Source: Sthenelais limicola (lineage: Eukaryota; Annelida; Polychaeta; Phyllodocida; Sigalionidae). From it: a stretch of DNA of 64,000 nucleotides. The notes under the pieces are model-generated. The model saw only the letters and a program-made list of their open reading frames with translations. It was not told the DNA's origin and did no database searches. Both the position numbers and the translations under genes were made by a program. The stretch covers positions 10,589,871 through 10,653,870 of the forward strand of contig OW804096.1 of assembly GCA_942159475.1 (NCBI GenBank). Direction: 5' to 3'. Below are positions 12,176-23,355 of the stretch, piece by piece (position 1 is the first letter of the stretch; each line of letters starts with the position of its first letter).

Positions 12176-13012
12176 ATCTGCTGAGTGCATGCCTCCAATA
12201 CCTCCAGTACAAACACAGGAGAGCATCATGCAGAGGTTCCCGAGGCTTTTACTTGTGCGTTTCCATAAAACAGTCCCTGGTTTCAAACTACTAATCGCTG
12301 CCTAATCTAACTCTCTTGTGGTATCAGAATTTCATTCATTTCATTCATAACCTGACCTAAAACATTTTATTTTGTTTTAGTACATTTTATTGTCCAAAGA
12401 AGTTTACATTAATGTATTATCAGCATTTAGATAGAAAAGCAATTGTTAAACAATATGAACAAATTAATTTCATACCGTGCATTAAGTTTATTAAAGTTCA
12501 TTACATTTATATATATAGCAGCAAATACATAGTCTTTGATCCTAAAGTGACATGCAAATGTATTGCTCCATGCATTTAAAAAGAGGAGTATAATATCAAA
12601 GTGCTTAATTAAAAGTCGAAGTGGTTGTTGATGGAGTTAGATCTGTCGTTGTGCTTCACTATGATGCGTACAATGTGTAGGTTCCTATTTCAGTAAAGCT
12701 TCGCAACTGAATGGAATCTGACGTTTTATTCTGAATAAAGTCTGAATGGGTATAACACACAGTTTGTGTCATCCTATGTGTTGTATTTTACTGAAATACT
12801 CATTACAACTAGTTATATTGTAAAGCACTCTAAATTAAAATGACTGTATAATCTGATATATTGTAAGGGTGGGTGGGTGGGCAAAATGATCTCATTCCAG
12901 TGAACCACATAAACTCTTCATCTGATATAATCAGAATATTTTCCTGTTCATAGATTTTCTTCCTGCTTACTTCTCTCAAATGAATCACTGAACTGTATCT
13001 ATAGGTCATTGG
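12176..13012. other. Repeat-poor stretch
   Basis: AT-rich, with a short GGGT microsatellite near 12867. No gene recognised. Confidence 0.45.
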
Positions 13013-13115
13013 CAGTACATTTGAATCGGCTTGATCTCATCTTTTCAAATATGATGGTACCTCAAAATGGATTTATTTCCGACTTGCGAGTCATTTTCCT
13101 AAAACACATCACATT
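13013..13115 (+). mobile_element. MITE-D right-end fragment
   Basis: Contains CGGCTTGATCTCATCTTTTC and GAGTCATTTTCCTAAAACAC followed by ATCACA, the right third of MITE-D. The left portion is absent. Confidence 0.75.
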
Positions 13116-13125
13116 TGATCCATAT

Positions 13126-13360
13126 GCGTCACATTTTCAGAAAATGTACAATTGGCAGCTCTACACATTCAGGAAATTCTGCTAAATTTTGCTGAAAAAT
13201 GAGGAATACTGAGTATATCTGAGTATATTTGGTATCACATTGATTTAACATATCAGTTCTGTTATGTTGAACTCTATTTTGAAGCTCATTTCTGTCTTAA
13301 ATGTGGGTTATTTGAGAGAATTGGTGAAGGCGAATGGTACATTTTCTGAAAATCTGATCC
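13126..13360 (+). mobile_element. MITE-A copy 9 (type A2)
   Basis: Ends GCGTCACATTTTC and GAAAATCTGATCC. It carries AAGCTCATTTCTGTC of the A2 type. Flanks ATAT and ATAA differ at one base. It lies about 10 bp beyond a MITE-D terminus. Confidence 0.88.
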
Positions 13361-13750
13361 ATAAAATGAAAGTTTCAATGCTGAAAGAAAGGTTACTGAA
13401 CTCCACTTCACTCCCTAAATCCCCTGGTGTCAAATTGAAGCACCACTGTCTTATATCTGCATGCAATCCATCATAATGTCTGCTTTGTAAGACATCCCCA
13501 TCACAACCGACTCCGCCAGACTCAAATATAGTTAAGCCTCATCGGTGCTAAGTCAATAGTAAAGTCAATGGCATCTGTCTGATAGCTAGACTACTCTCCC
13601 CTAGGTCTGCCACGGATGATGTATTGTAATACTAGAAGCAAGATAAGAGAGATTTTGTTTTGATTGACTTGTTTTGATTTATTAGCTCTTTTTATTGTCT
13701 CTCGTGACAGGTACTACTTCCAAATGTTATATAATATGTGTATCTTATAT

Positions 13751-13852
13751 GGGTCGGATTTTCGGAAAATGAACAATTCAACTTCGCCAATCTTCTCAAA
13801 TAACCCAAATTTCAGATGACGACGAATTGTACATTTTCTGGTGACTTCACCC
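13751..13852 (-). mobile_element. MITE-A copy 10, internal deletion, mixed ends
   Basis: Only about 100 bp: the left end GGGTCGGATTTTC and first 60 bp join directly to a right end. That right end reads TTTTCTGGTGACTTCACCC, the variant end type. ATAT flanks on both sides show it is a complete unit with an internal deletion. Confidence 0.85.
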
Positions 13853-13953
13853 ATATACACGTATCCCTGACGAAGGCTCACATCTTGCTGTCTTAAAATA
13901 TTTTCATAGTAAAAGCCGACTTAGGAAAGTACTTACTGTGTTTCTCCCTATAT

Positions 13954-14509
13954 GTGTGAAATTGCCAGAAAACGTACAAATGGCCTTGCCCAATTCTCTC
14001 ATATAAGCCACATTTAAGACGGGAATCAGGTTCAAAATACAGTTCAACAAAGCCAGACAGACTGTTTGAATCAACACAATACATGTATTTTAATCGCCCC
14101 TCAAACTCCTGCAACTGCAGGGTCCGATGAGTATGGGTATCATTGCTTTTATATTGTATTGTTTCGTTGTAAAATTGGACCACGTATAACTTTTTAAAAA
14201 TATGAAATCATTAATCTTTCTAAGATTTGGAGTTAATAAATTTATATAGCAGTAATGATAACAACAGTTGTATGTAAACTATCCAGACTTATGTAAAAAC
14301 ATTTGTAATAATTCAGGCTGTCCTGAGAATATTCGTGCATCATGTATGGAAATATTCATAGACCTGAATAAAATATTTTTGAATCTAAATCTAAATCATA
14401 CCAAATATACTCAGATATACCTAGTGTTGACGATATTTCTAATTTAGCAGAATTTACTCAAACTAAATGTGTAGAGCTGCCAATTGTACATTTTCTGAAA
14501 ATCTGACCC
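13954..14509 (-). mobile_element. MITE-A copy 11, split by a retroposon insert
   Basis: Left end GTGTGAAATTGCCAGAAAAC is the variant end type; right end GAAAATCTGACCC is standard. ATAT flanks both outer ends. The body stops at 14082 and resumes at 14398, so 315 bp were inserted after the MITE landed. Confidence 0.85.
14083..14397 (+). mobile_element. Non-LTR retroposon 3' fragment nested in MITE-A
   Basis: Flanked by ATAC on both sides. It ends with GACCTGAATAAAATA, then GAATCTAAATCTAAATC, a short tandem tail. Its terminal 80 bp (AATTCAGGCTGTCCTGAGAA onward) recur in reverse at 23850-23937, showing a dispersed family with a common 3' end. The body is too short and unclear to assign to a clade. 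Confidence 0.65.
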
Positions 14510-14764
14510 ATATCCACATCTATTCATTTAATCACGAATATAACTCTATTTATTTATGTACATGTACATATTTTTCCTTTCCTTACTATGTGTGTTTTAC
14601 CACATGAGGCACCTTTACACCCCTTCCACTCTCCCGCCAGTTCGTCCTACCCTAACCATTTCTATACCACAAATCCTTGCTCTCCAACCTCCCCATCCCT
14701 TTCCACCTCACTATATCCCCGATAAGAACCCCCCAGAGACATCCTACCGATAGATACATTATAT

Positions 14765-15006
14765 GGGTCAGACTTTCAGAAAAGGTACAATTCAAATCCG
14801 CCAATCTTTTCAAATAACCCAAATTCCAGACGAAAATAAAGTTAAAAATACAGTTCAACCTACAACCTAACGAAACATATTGCTAGGATCAATGCAATGC
14901 CAAATATACTCGAATTTACCCAGTATTGACCAGATTTAAGCTTAAATTAGAAGAAGTTACTAAATGTAATCAGCTGCCAATTGTACATTTTCTGAAAATC
15001 TGACCC
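14765..15006 (-). mobile_element. MITE-A copy 12 (type A1)
   Basis: Ends GGGTCAGACTTTC and GAAAATCTGACCC, with perfect ATAT flanks. Confidence 0.93.
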
Positions 15007-15365
15007 ATATAGAAAAGACCTATCTTCCATAGGCTTTGAGCTGGCACTCCCTGCCTAAGCACCTTCTTTAATAAACCAGTTTAACGTTGGATCAGTTGGG
15101 AATCAAGGCTTTTCACACCAGACAATATGTTCATATATATACAGTTACATTCACTGGGGTTGAAACGATGCCTTTTTAGGTGCGAAAAGGCGCTGCCTTG
15201 ATTCCAGTCAAGGGTCTGAAAAGAGGATATGTTGTGATCTATAATTCACTTTTACCCATGTAGGACATGCAGCAAGTTCGTTGGATCCTATGGGATTCAT
15301 GTGAGCTGGCAATGGAATTCATTAATGTGGTATTGCAATGAGAAACATTTGGGTGCAGATATCTA
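15007..15365. other. Spacer, nothing recognised
   Basis: Contains a weak foldback around 15108-15215 (AATCAAGGCTTTTCACACC versus GCGAAAAGGCGCTGCCTTGATT). No gene. Confidence 0.4.
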
Positions 15366-15780
15366 TGTGATGTGTTTTAGGAAAATGAGTCACAAGTGTC
15401 AAAAATGTTATTTTTCAAAGCGTATTATTTTAAGGATCTCTTTGTTGGAATATTGTCATTTTTGAAATGTCTAGTCCTTGTGATTGTATGAATACGAGTA
15501 CCAAATTTCAAGACGGTTCATTAAATATGGATTATCCATATGTTTCTTATATCATCCTATAGAGTATATTTAGTTACTTTACTAGAAATTGTCCACCCAG
15601 ACATATTGCAAACTTCTTTTTCAAAAATAAAAATATCAAACTGAAAAGATTGAAGTATGTATTAGATGTCCTTTATGTTTACATTCATTGGAATCCCCTT
15701 GGTGTCATCCTTTCAGATATGATGGTATCTCAAAATCCAATTTACGCGACTTATGACTCGTTTTCCTAAAACACATCACA
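15366..15780 (+). mobile_element. MITE-D copy, full length
   Basis: Starts TGTGATGTGTTTTAGGAAAA and ends with the complement, CGTTTTCCTAAAACACATCA plus CA. The terminal inverted repeats are about 30 bp and continue as TGAGTCACAAGT versus ACTTATGACTCG. This 415-bp copy has the best-preserved ends and defines the family. Non-coding. Confidence 0.85.
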
Positions 15781-16138
15781 TTTTACTATATCTGGGGATT
15801 CTGTGTAGAAAAAGGGTAGAAGTTATGTTCTAAAACTTTGTATTGAAGGACCCCCATCCTATGTTGAGAGAGCCCTGAAATATTGCTTTATCAAATCCAA
15901 TAACCCCGCTCTTATATCTTCTCTGTGGTTGGTGTGAATTCTAAGCATATGCGAGTCCCGCATCGTCCTTGTCCTCGCAACATTAGCATGCAGCGTTGCT
16001 TCATAATATTATCTATCTTGCAACAGTGATGGCATATTTATAGTCAATGGTACGTCTGGAATACGCCTGTTTAACAACGTTAAACAAAGTTATCAACCAT
16101 TGGCAATATGTTCCTTGATTGATAGAGAATAAACTGGA
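15781..16138. other. Spacer, nothing recognised
   Basis: AT-rich DNA between a MITE-D and a retroposon-like tail. No gene. Confidence 0.4.
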
Positions 16139-16200
16139 TTGATTTCAATTCAATTCAACTCAAAACATTATTTATTTGCATCTAAAAGCCCTAGTCCAGT
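16139..16200 (-). mobile_element. Possible retroposon 3' tail on the minus strand
   Basis: On the minus strand the order is AATAAATAATGTTTTGAG followed by TTGAATTGAATTGAAATC. An AATAAA-like signal next to a short tandem tail is the pattern of some non-LTR elements and SINEs. The body is not recognised. Confidence 0.4.
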
Positions 16201-16328
16201 CAGGTTCAGAAGGCAGTTGTGGTTACCTAAGTTTCAGGGAGTCATTAACACTTTAGCCTTAGTCTTAGCCTTGCGGTTAAGCCTATCGCTGGATGTGGAA
16301 TCGAGGAATGTAGGTGTCTGGACCTAAC

Positions 16329-16446
16329 TGAGTCCACCAAGCCGATTCTCATGCGATTTTGCACCGCAGCGTCCACCGCACCGCACTCTTTTTCACTAAA
16401 TTCTGTGAGAATCGCATGAGAATCGGCTTAGTGGACTAGGCCCTTA
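16329..16446. mobile_element. MITE-B copy 3
   Basis: Arms GTCCACCAAGCCGATTCTC and GAGAATCGGCTTAGTGGAC, then TAGGCCCTTAA. The centre is in the opposite orientation to other B copies (TTTTCACTAAATTCTGTGAG) and carries an extra CCGCACCGC repeat. Confidence 0.88.
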
Positions 16447-16637
16447 AGGGTGTTATGCAAATAGGAGCCATACATCTGAATATGGATCCATTATTGACCT
16501 TAATTACTCGGTGTGGCTCAGAATAAAAGTAATTGTAGGTTCATTTTAGAGTTTGGGAAACCATTTTGGGCTTTTGTTTCACTAAAGTCTATAGCTATAA
16601 AGATTGTAAAATGATAGCATAATTTCACTAACATCCT

Positions 16638-17174
16638 TTATTATACGCGCATTCTATATGAGACATGCTATAAGTGGGGTGCTATAAAAATATTCATATA
16701 GGACGCGTCCTATATGAAATGTAGTTGTCTAAAAATAGCTCTGTTTTTATGCTTCGTGGAGCTTTGGCTCTCTGCGAAGCATGTAAACAAATCCCCGCGA
16801 TCGGTAATCCACCCGTGATTCTGGTACTATAATTATAGAAATGCATCATAAAACCTACATCATTAAATAGAGCATTAAATTCTCTTTTGAATGATATAAA
16901 TTGAATTAATGTACCTCAAGGAATGGCCATGATATGAACGTTTTAATTCAACAATGTCAGTAAGTAAATGTACTGCATGAGACACACAGACAGATTGACA
17001 GCTAGGGCACCGCTGTACTAATGGAACTCTCAGCAGGACAGTGGGGTTCTCTGTGACTTTTTTAGATATTTTTCAGTGATATCTGATGATATATCATCAA
17101 ATTTGTATGCACATATAATAAATATAGAATGGAACTCGCCGGCTCGTCCGGCTCGTCCCATTCTCTCTATTTAT
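16638..17174 (+). repeat. Repeat K, copy 1
   Basis: Roughly 540-bp interspersed repeat shared with 20653-21205 and 44063-44650. Landmarks in order: TTATACGCGCATTCTATATG, GTGGGGTGCTATAAAAATA, the palindrome GGACGCGTCC, a hairpin from TGCTTCGTGGAGC to GCGAAGCA, GGTAATCCACCCGTGATT, AAATGTACTGCATGAGACAC, TGATGATATATCATCA, and a terminal GGCTCGTCCCATTCTCTCTA. No clear inverted or direct terminal repeats, so the class is unknown. Confidence 0.75.
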
Positions 17175-17288
17175 AACTACCTAACATATGAATATATGAT
17201 ATATATAGTATAGCTAGTACATTTCAATGCAATTCAGTTTTCACAAGTTCTTGGTCGGTCCAGACCGAACAAAACAGAACAGAAATAT

Positions 17289-17522
17289 GATCAGATTTTC
17301 AGAAAATGTCCAATTGGCAGCTCTACACATTTAGTAAATACTGCTAAATTAGGCTGCAATTTGGTCAATAGTAGGTAAATTCGAGTATATTCAGCATGGC
17401 ATTGATTCTAGCAATCTGTTCGGTTAGGTTGAACTGTATTTTAAACTTTATTTTCATCGGAAATGTGGGTTATTTGAGAGGATTGGTGAAGGCGAATTGT
17501 ACATTTTCTGAAAATCTGACCC
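17289..17522 (+). mobile_element. MITE-A copy 13 (type A1)
   Basis: Left end GATCAGATTTTC (one G lost), right end GAAAATCTGACCC. Flanks are ATAT on both sides. Confidence 0.92.
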
Positions 17523-17605
17523 ATATACAACGTACAGTGGAAAAGAGAGTGAACAAGACAAGATAAGATGAGAATAAAGTGTCATACAAAGCATCTACAT
17601 TAAAT

Positions 17606-17844
17606 GGGTCAGATTTTCAGAAAATGTACTATTGGCAGCTGTACACATACATGTAGTAAATTCTGCTAAATTATGTTGCAATTTGGTCGATACTAGGTAA
17701 AGTCGAGTATATTCGGCATTGCATTGATTTTAGCAATCGGTTTGATTAGGTTGAACTGTATTTTGAACTTTATTTTCGTCGGAAATATGGGTTATTTAAG
17801 AGGATTGATGAAATTGAATTGTACATTTTCTGGCGACTTCACCC
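17606..17844 (+). mobile_element. MITE-A copy 14, mixed ends
   Basis: Left end GGGTCAGATTTTC is standard; right end TTTTCTGGCGACTTCACCC is the variant. Flanks are AAAT on both sides, an exact 4-bp duplication that contains no TA. Confidence 0.92.
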
Positions 17845-18094
17845 AAATAGATTTGATCCAGACGTACATTAATGAACTTTGTAAATGACTTCCGGTCCTC
17901 AATTTGATAGGCAGTGGTTTGATATCAATCTAAAAAAGAAACTTGCTAAAGAAGAAATCTAATCCAAAGAAGAAATGTACTTGAATTGAATCAAATGGCA
18001 GGTCCGCTGTATAGTAACCAGATAGAATAGTGTCGGAAACATCCTCACGGTGGTCGTTTGGATTGCTGAGCATTTCGCTCGTTGCTTGCTATGT

Positions 18095-18330
18095 GGGTCA
18101 GATTTTCAGAAAATGTACAATTGGCAGATCAACATAGTTTGTAAACTCTGCTTAATTGGACTGAAAAATCATCAACACTTGGGTATAATATGGTATATTT
18201 GGTATTGCCTTGATTCAAACAGTCTGTTTGGATATGTTGAACAGTATTTTGAACCTGATTTTTGTCTTACATTTGGGTTATTTGAGAGGATTGGTGAAGG
18301 GGAATTGTACATTTTCTGAAAATCTGACCC
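18095..18330 (+). mobile_element. MITE-A copy 15 (type A3)
   Basis: Standard ends; interior starts GGCAGATCAACATAGTTTG (A3 type). Flanks ATGT and ATGT match exactly. The 89- and 81-codon frames here are readings of the MITE. Confidence 0.92.
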
Positions 18331-18634
18331 ATGTATGGACTGTACGTGTCTATAGGTACATTAGCATGCAGAGTTTGAAGTTGATTCTAAATCATCACTA
18401 TTTCAAAAGAAATCACATCGGCGGGAGAGTGAGTCGGCGAGTGCTTGTTAAATAGCTTCTTGTTACACCAACCGGGTGGTGTGGGTTCCTGGGATGTATA
18501 TATATGTCATATAATTTGTGAATGATATGTCCATATAATTAATCCCAAGTATTTCATTTTAAAACATTTACAATTTTTACTTGTACAATTTTTACTATAC
18601 ACTGCGTAGCAGATCTACCGGACTAATAAGCTAA
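18331..18634. other. Spacer, nothing recognised
   Basis: AT-rich DNA between MITE-A copy 15 and MITE-C copy 1. No gene or repeat recognised. Confidence 0.35.
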
Positions 18635-18764
18635 AGGGTGGTCTCCACTGGCTGCGGTAAGCTCTGCGGTAAGCTCTTCGGTAGGCAGGACCTCGTCATT
18701 CCTCACCAAATACAGAACCATCACAAACCATCGCAAGGCTTACCGCAGCCAGTGGAGACCACCC
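18635..18764. mobile_element. MITE-C copy 1 (TTAA-type foldback)
   Basis: Arms AGGGTGGTCTCCACTGGCTG and CAGCCAGTGGAGACCACCC are complementary and continue into GCGGTAAGC/GCTTACCGC. The centre is GGACCTCGTCATTCCTCA. Flanks are CTAA and TTAA. Confidence 0.88.
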
Positions 18765-18953
18765 TTAAGAGTGTCACTGTAGTAAATAAATCGATGGTGT
18801 GAAATAAAATATATCCCATTCAACCTCCAACATGTGTTGATGAGCTACATGAACTAATAGACACCGCTTAATAAGTTCGTTGAATCCCATCATTTATGTC
18901 ACATATCTCTCTGAAATATTGCCTTATTCGACGGCATACCCCTTTTCTTAAAT

Positions 18954-19188
18954 GGGCCAGATTTTCTGAAAATGTACAATTGACAGCTGTACATATTTAG
19001 TAAATTTTGAAAAATTAGGTTGCAATTTGGTCAGTACTTGGTAAATTCGAGTATATTTGGCATTGCCTTGATTCTAGCAATCTGTTTGGTTGTGTTGAAC
19101 TGTATTTTGAACTTTATTTTCGTCTGAAATTTGGGTCATTTGAGGAGATTGGTGAAGTTGAATTGTACATTTTCTGAAAATCTGACCC
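18954..19188 (+). mobile_element. MITE-A copy 16 (type A1)
   Basis: Ends GGGCCAGATTTTC and GAAAATCTGACCC. Flanks AAAT and AAAT match exactly. Confidence 0.92.
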
Positions 19189-19611
19189 AAATCTTGGCTG
19201 CTGTCGATGGGTATGCCAAGCATACGTTTGTCCCTGACTATTCCAGCACCATCGCTGTTTCTAGGCACATTAGTATGCGGGGGAGCAACCACCTCCACCC
19301 TTAGCACTCAAATCTCATACCGCACTTCTTTCTCTCCCATTCTTCTTCAAGACAGAGCCTCAAGATTAGGGTTTTCTACATTTGTGGGAAAAACACTTTT
19401 ACATCCTCCACATCCGCGTGCTCGTCGTCTTCTGCCAATATGGCGAGGCAGCCCTGGATGAATTGATTTTATAATTGTCTATAGGTCTGTCGTATATGGC
19501 ATGGCATTTTTTTTCATGAATACAGAATTGTTGTTATCATCTGATCTGAAAAGCGTTCAAATCTAGTCAAATGTGCCAGTCTTGTTGAATATGTGCAAAG
19601 GACCCTCTTAT
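19189..19611. other. Spacer, nothing recognised
   Basis: Moderately GC-rich in places (19250-19460). The 84-codon frame at 19207 has no recognisable motif and overlaps no repeat. Confidence 0.35.
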
Positions 19612-19849
19612 ACAGGTTAACTAAGAAGTTGGTTGAAGGAGCGTGAATATTGCATGAGTTGCGTAGCAACGAGTGCAATATTCTAAACGACTGCAACCAA
19701 CGAGTTAATTAACAGATTTATTATACATGCTTTCAATCCTGAAAATAGAAAAAAATCGAGTCATAAATCTGAATTTTACCGGTAATCTTAGTAAAAAAAC
19801 AGATTGGTTGCCATAATAACCAGACGTAAAACACTAGTGAAATACGCAC
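19612..19849 (+). repeat. Repeat J, copy 2
   Basis: Same module as 3578-3780. The foldback loop is longer here (GCATGAGTTGCGTAGCAACG, itself containing a GTTGCGTAGCAAC palindrome). The trailing part is interrupted by GATTGGTTGCCATAATAACC before ACACTAGTGAAATACGCA. Confidence 0.7.
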
Positions 19850-19929
19850 TATGCGTAAATCACTCTAGATACGTTGTTTTCAGAGCAATCCGTGTATAAT
19901 AAATGTGTAAGTAATATTGTTTGATAATT

Positions 19930-20040
19930 TGCCCTGATTCTCCTGAGGAAGGTCACTGTAGACCGAAACGTTGAGAATTATGAAATAAAAAGCAAGCAAT
20001 CTCAACACGAGAGCTGGATGTTATATAATCAGTTCTGTAT
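19930..20040 (+). mobile_element. Possible retroelement 3' end relic
   Basis: CTCCTGAGGAAGGTCACTGT followed by AGACCGAAACGTTGAG and GAAATAAAAAGC. A GA(A/C)GAAGG...CGAAACGT block followed by a polyadenylation signal is, from memory, typical of the 3' ends of several invertebrate retroelements. No reverse-transcriptase coding is visible, so this is a weak call. Confidence 0.35.
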
Positions 20041-20285
20041 ACTTATACTCTTTATGTTTAAATATAGTATTTGGATGGTCAGTTGACAGTTAACAATTAC
20101 TTTGTTTTCCATCCTGTGTTATATTATATCTGAATAAACTGAACGTTTTACATGAAGAAATAACTTTATTACTTTACATTTTGCCACTCCCCAGTAACTG
20201 TATGTCTTGCTCTTATATTCCAGGTGAGTTCGCTTCTTTTGATGACTACACTGGAAACGTGATGTATGTAGGTATTAAGTGCACA

Positions 20286-20393
20286 GGGCCTTGTCCACTA
20301 AGCCGATTTGTATGCGATTCTCACAGAATCTAGGAAACAAGTCCCCTGCGGCACAATATCGCATGAGAATCGGCAAAGTGGACTATAGGCCCT
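20286..20393. mobile_element. MITE-B copy 4
   Basis: Arms TTGTCCACTAAGCCGATTTG and GAGAATCGGCAAAGTGGAC; centre CCCCTGCGGCACAATATC. Confidence 0.88.
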
Positions 20394-20458
20394 CCATACT
20401 ACCAATGCATCAGCTTTGATACAGATACAATACATAGACGTATACATGTATATCTTAA

Positions 20459-20567
20459 GGGCCTTGTCCACTAAATCGATTCTCATGCGATTCTCACGGA
20501 ATTTAGTGGAAAAGGGTCCTCTGCAGCGCATAATCACATGAGAATCAGCTTAGTAGACCAGGGCCTT
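20459..20567. mobile_element. MITE-B copy 5
   Basis: Preceded by TTAA and followed by TTAT. Arms GCCTTGTCCACTAAATCGAT and the complement ending AGTAGACCAGGGC; centre AAAAGGGTCCTCTGCAGC. It lies only about 65 bp from copy 4 in the same direction. Confidence 0.88.
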
Positions 20568-20652
20568 TATGCTTGTTTTTCCCTATTTTTTATTCTGTTT
20601 ACCAGGAGGAAATAGTTCAGCATAATTAAATTATCATCATTTATATTCCTAC

Positions 20653-21205
20653 TTTATTATATGCGCATGCTATATGAGAGGTGCCATTAGTGGGGTGCTA
20701 TAAAAATATTCATATAGGACGCGTCCTATAAAAATGTAGTTGTCTAAAAATAGCTCTGTCTCTGTGAAGCATGTAAACAAAATGAAAGCTGTGCGAACCC
20801 CCGCCATCGGTAATCCACCCGTGATTTAGGTACTATGATCATATATATGAGAAGCACATCATTGAATAGACAATTAAATTCTCTATCGAATGATATGAGG
20901 TTTGTTAATGTAGCTCAAGAAATGGCCATGATATGAACGTTTTAATTCAACAATGTCAGTAAGTAAATGTACTGCATGAGACACACAGACAGACTGACAG
21001 CTAGGCACCGCAGTACTAACGGGACTCTCAGGTGGGACAGTGGGGTTCTCTGTGACTTTTTTTAGATATTTTTCAGCGATATCTGATGATATATCATCCA
21101 TGATATATCATCCATAAGCACTCTGCCTACAGCATCGTGCTTATGTGGACGAATCGTGTCCTATAAATTTTCGATTATTGCCGGCTCGTCCCATTCTCTC
21201 TATAT
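20653..21205 (+). repeat. Repeat K, copy 2
   Basis: Carries the K landmarks. A 72-codon minus-strand frame (20883-21101) begins MDDISSDIAEKYLKK and is interrupted or altered in the other K copies. It may be a relic of a coding segment in the parent element or chance. The copy has an extra ATGATATATCATCCATAAGC segment and ends GCCGGCTCGTCCCATTCTCT. Confidence 0.75.
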
Positions 21206-21381
21206 ATATCATCAAATACTATATTGTATGATATTTAAAGATCCAAACAATGATTATAACTCTACGATGCTTTTACAATACTTGGTATTAGACCCATTAT
21301 AATGCAATATTAATTTTGGCTATAATCAAATGCAACCATCCCTCAGAGAGTGGGGTTAAGAAGGTTCTGCAAGAATGCCTA

Positions 21382-21490
21382 AAGGGCTATGTCCACTTAG
21401 CCGATTCTCATGCAATTCACACAGAATATAGCGGAAAAGGGTCCTCTGTGGCGCAAAGTCGCATGAGAATCGGCTTAGTTGACTAGGGCC
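21382..21490. mobile_element. MITE-B copy 6
   Basis: Arms ATGTCCACTTAGCCGATTC and GAATCGGCTTAGTTGAC; centre AAAAGGGTCCTCTGTGGC. Left flank CTAA, right flank TTAA. Confidence 0.88.
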
Positions 21491-21496
21491 TTAATG

Positions 21497-21647
21497 GTTT
21501 AAATATTGTTGGAACACCGTTTGTTGCAGCAGTTGCAACACAGCTCCTCTACTGGCGCAACCTCCGCTGACTTTGTGCCAGCTTAGCACAGCAAACCAGG
21601 GCTACAAGAGTTGCCGGGGCAAAACAGGCTTAGTGGAGTCAACCCTT
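21497..21647. mobile_element. Truncated TTAA-type element
   Basis: The right end reads GGCTTAGTGGAGTCAACCC before TTAA, i.e. the complement of GGGTTGACTCCACTAAGCC, matching the TCCACT end logic of MITE-B/C/E/G. The left end is not recognisable. Confidence 0.4.
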
Positions 21648-21652
21648 AATAG

Positions 21653-21872
21653 GGCGACTCACTAGAGAGAAAAACGGCGCCAACAAATTTGGTTGTTGCC
21701 CACTAATTTCTTGCAACAAATATCCATACAGAAACAGCAGTTCCCCGAGAATGTGGCAACACATCTGACACTCTTCCATTCGCATTTTCATTGCAAACAT
21801 GAAATGAACTGATGTTTGTGGGCAACAACAAAATTCGTTGCCGCCGTTTTTTCCTTTAGTGGAGTTTCGCTA
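21653..21872. mobile_element. Foldback element H
   Basis: The left arm reads GCGACTCACTAGAGAGAAAA then ACGGCGCCAACAAATTT. The right arm returns as AAATTCGTTGCCGCCGTTTT then TCCTTTAGTGGAGTTTCGC. Inner GGTTGTTGCCCAC/GTGGGCAACAAC arms also pair. The terminus again carries an ACTCCACT block. Single copy in this window. Confidence 0.7.
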
Positions 21873-22188
21873 TGACAATGGAAATTGCTCGGCACATTTG
21901 CACAGCATTTTGCATTAACATAACAGCCCTGCCATTTCACAATTTGTACACATTTCAGAACATTGCACTCTCCATATAATATACCAACATATTCCATTGT
22001 GATGCAATTGGGAGAAGTAGCATTATTGTAAGCTGTGTATAGCTTAGTATAGCTTATAAATTGCAGGTTAGGACCTCTTGGATGGACCGGGGTAAAGAGT
22101 TCAAGTGAAACCATGCTAGAGGGCAATGACCCCTCTTGTGGCGGCACGTGATATAGTACTATAGTGAGACGTGGCTAGGTAGCTATTT

Positions 22189-22416
22189 GGGTCAGATTTT
22201 CAGAAAATGTACAATTCACCTTTACCAATCCTCTCGGACTTTTCAGACGAAAATAAAGTTCAAAATACAGTTCAACCTAACCAAACAGATTGCAAGAATC
22301 AATGGAATGCCGAATATACTCGAATTTACCTAGTATTAACCAAATTGCAGCCTAGTTTAGCAGAATTTGCTAAATGTGTACAGCTGCCAATTGTAGATGT
22401 TCTGAAAGTCTGACCC
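22189..22416 (-). mobile_element. MITE-A copy 17 (type A1)
   Basis: Ends GGGTCAGATTTTC and GAAAGTCTGACCC, with a small deletion near the left. Flanks ATTT and ATAT differ at one base. Confidence 0.9.
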
Positions 22417-22720
22417 ATATACTAATGGGATGTCCAGCAAAACGGGTTGACAGATAGGACACAATCCATCGGTCTTCTCTCATTGTTTTCTTTCGAAGGA
22501 CTCTTTTAAAAATATCCAGGAGGAAATCCTTTATATTTCATACTGTCCCATGAGTGTCCTTTCTTTCGTTAATGTGTTTTTTTCCCGTTCGTTATTTTCT
22601 TGGATGTTGAGGTCATTCACCCCAAGAAAATGTGCCCTGACGCCTGGAGGTTTTGTCCACATTATCTAGATTTCATAGGACCTGAAGGAAGAACGGAAAT
22701 TTAAAAATCTGGATCTATGT
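22417..22720. other. Spacer, nothing recognised
   Basis: AT-rich DNA between MITE-A copies 17 and 18. No gene. Confidence 0.35.
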
Positions 22721-22958
22721 GGGTCAGATTTTCAGAAAATGTACAATTGGCAGCTGTACATACAATTCTATAAATTCTGGTAAATTAGGCTGCAATTTGG
22801 TCTATAATAGGTCATTTCGAGTATATTTGGCATTGCATTGATTCAAGCAATCTGTTTGGTTAGGTTGAACTGTATTTTGAACTTTATTTTCGTCTGAAAT
22901 TTGAGGTATTTGATAAGATTGGTGAAGGTGAATTGTACATTCTCTGAGAATCTGACCC
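22721..22958 (+). mobile_element. MITE-A copy 18 (type A1)
   Basis: Ends GGGTCAGATTTTC and GAGAATCTGACCC. Flanks ATGT and ATAT differ at one base. Confidence 0.92.
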
Positions 22959-23355
22959 ATATGTCACAATTGTGGAATTTAGCAGAGAGAATGAAAACTA
23001 TACATTATTCTCCTAACACCGTGTGTTAGTGAAAGCAAACTGTAATTATACCTAAACGAATTATAGTAGATAGATCACTTTCCAGTCATTGTTATATACT
23101 GTCCTTGAAAACCTCTCTTCTGCCGGAGTAGTTGTATTATATAGCGATATAATGTCGAAATAAAAGGTAATCCAATCCAATGTCAAAAAGGTTAAGAGGC
23201 ATAGGGTTATACCTTATGGCAAACCGATCAAAAACAATCACTTCGTTCAATCTCACCAACTATCGAGAAAAAAAGAATCCGTTGATTTGTTTTTAATAAG
23301 ACAAACCAGCGACGAGTGATGGGTCATTTCATATGATGGAACAGCCTCATTACAT
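22959..23355. other. Spacer, nothing recognised
   Basis: A GTCGAAATAAAAGG block near 23153 followed by two ATCCA units may be another retroposon tail, but it is too short to call. Confidence 0.35.

Noticed and set aside
20883..21101. 72-codon frame in repeat K as a real gene
   Set aside because: The other two K copies do not keep the frame open, so it is at most a relic. Kept only as a note on the repeat.
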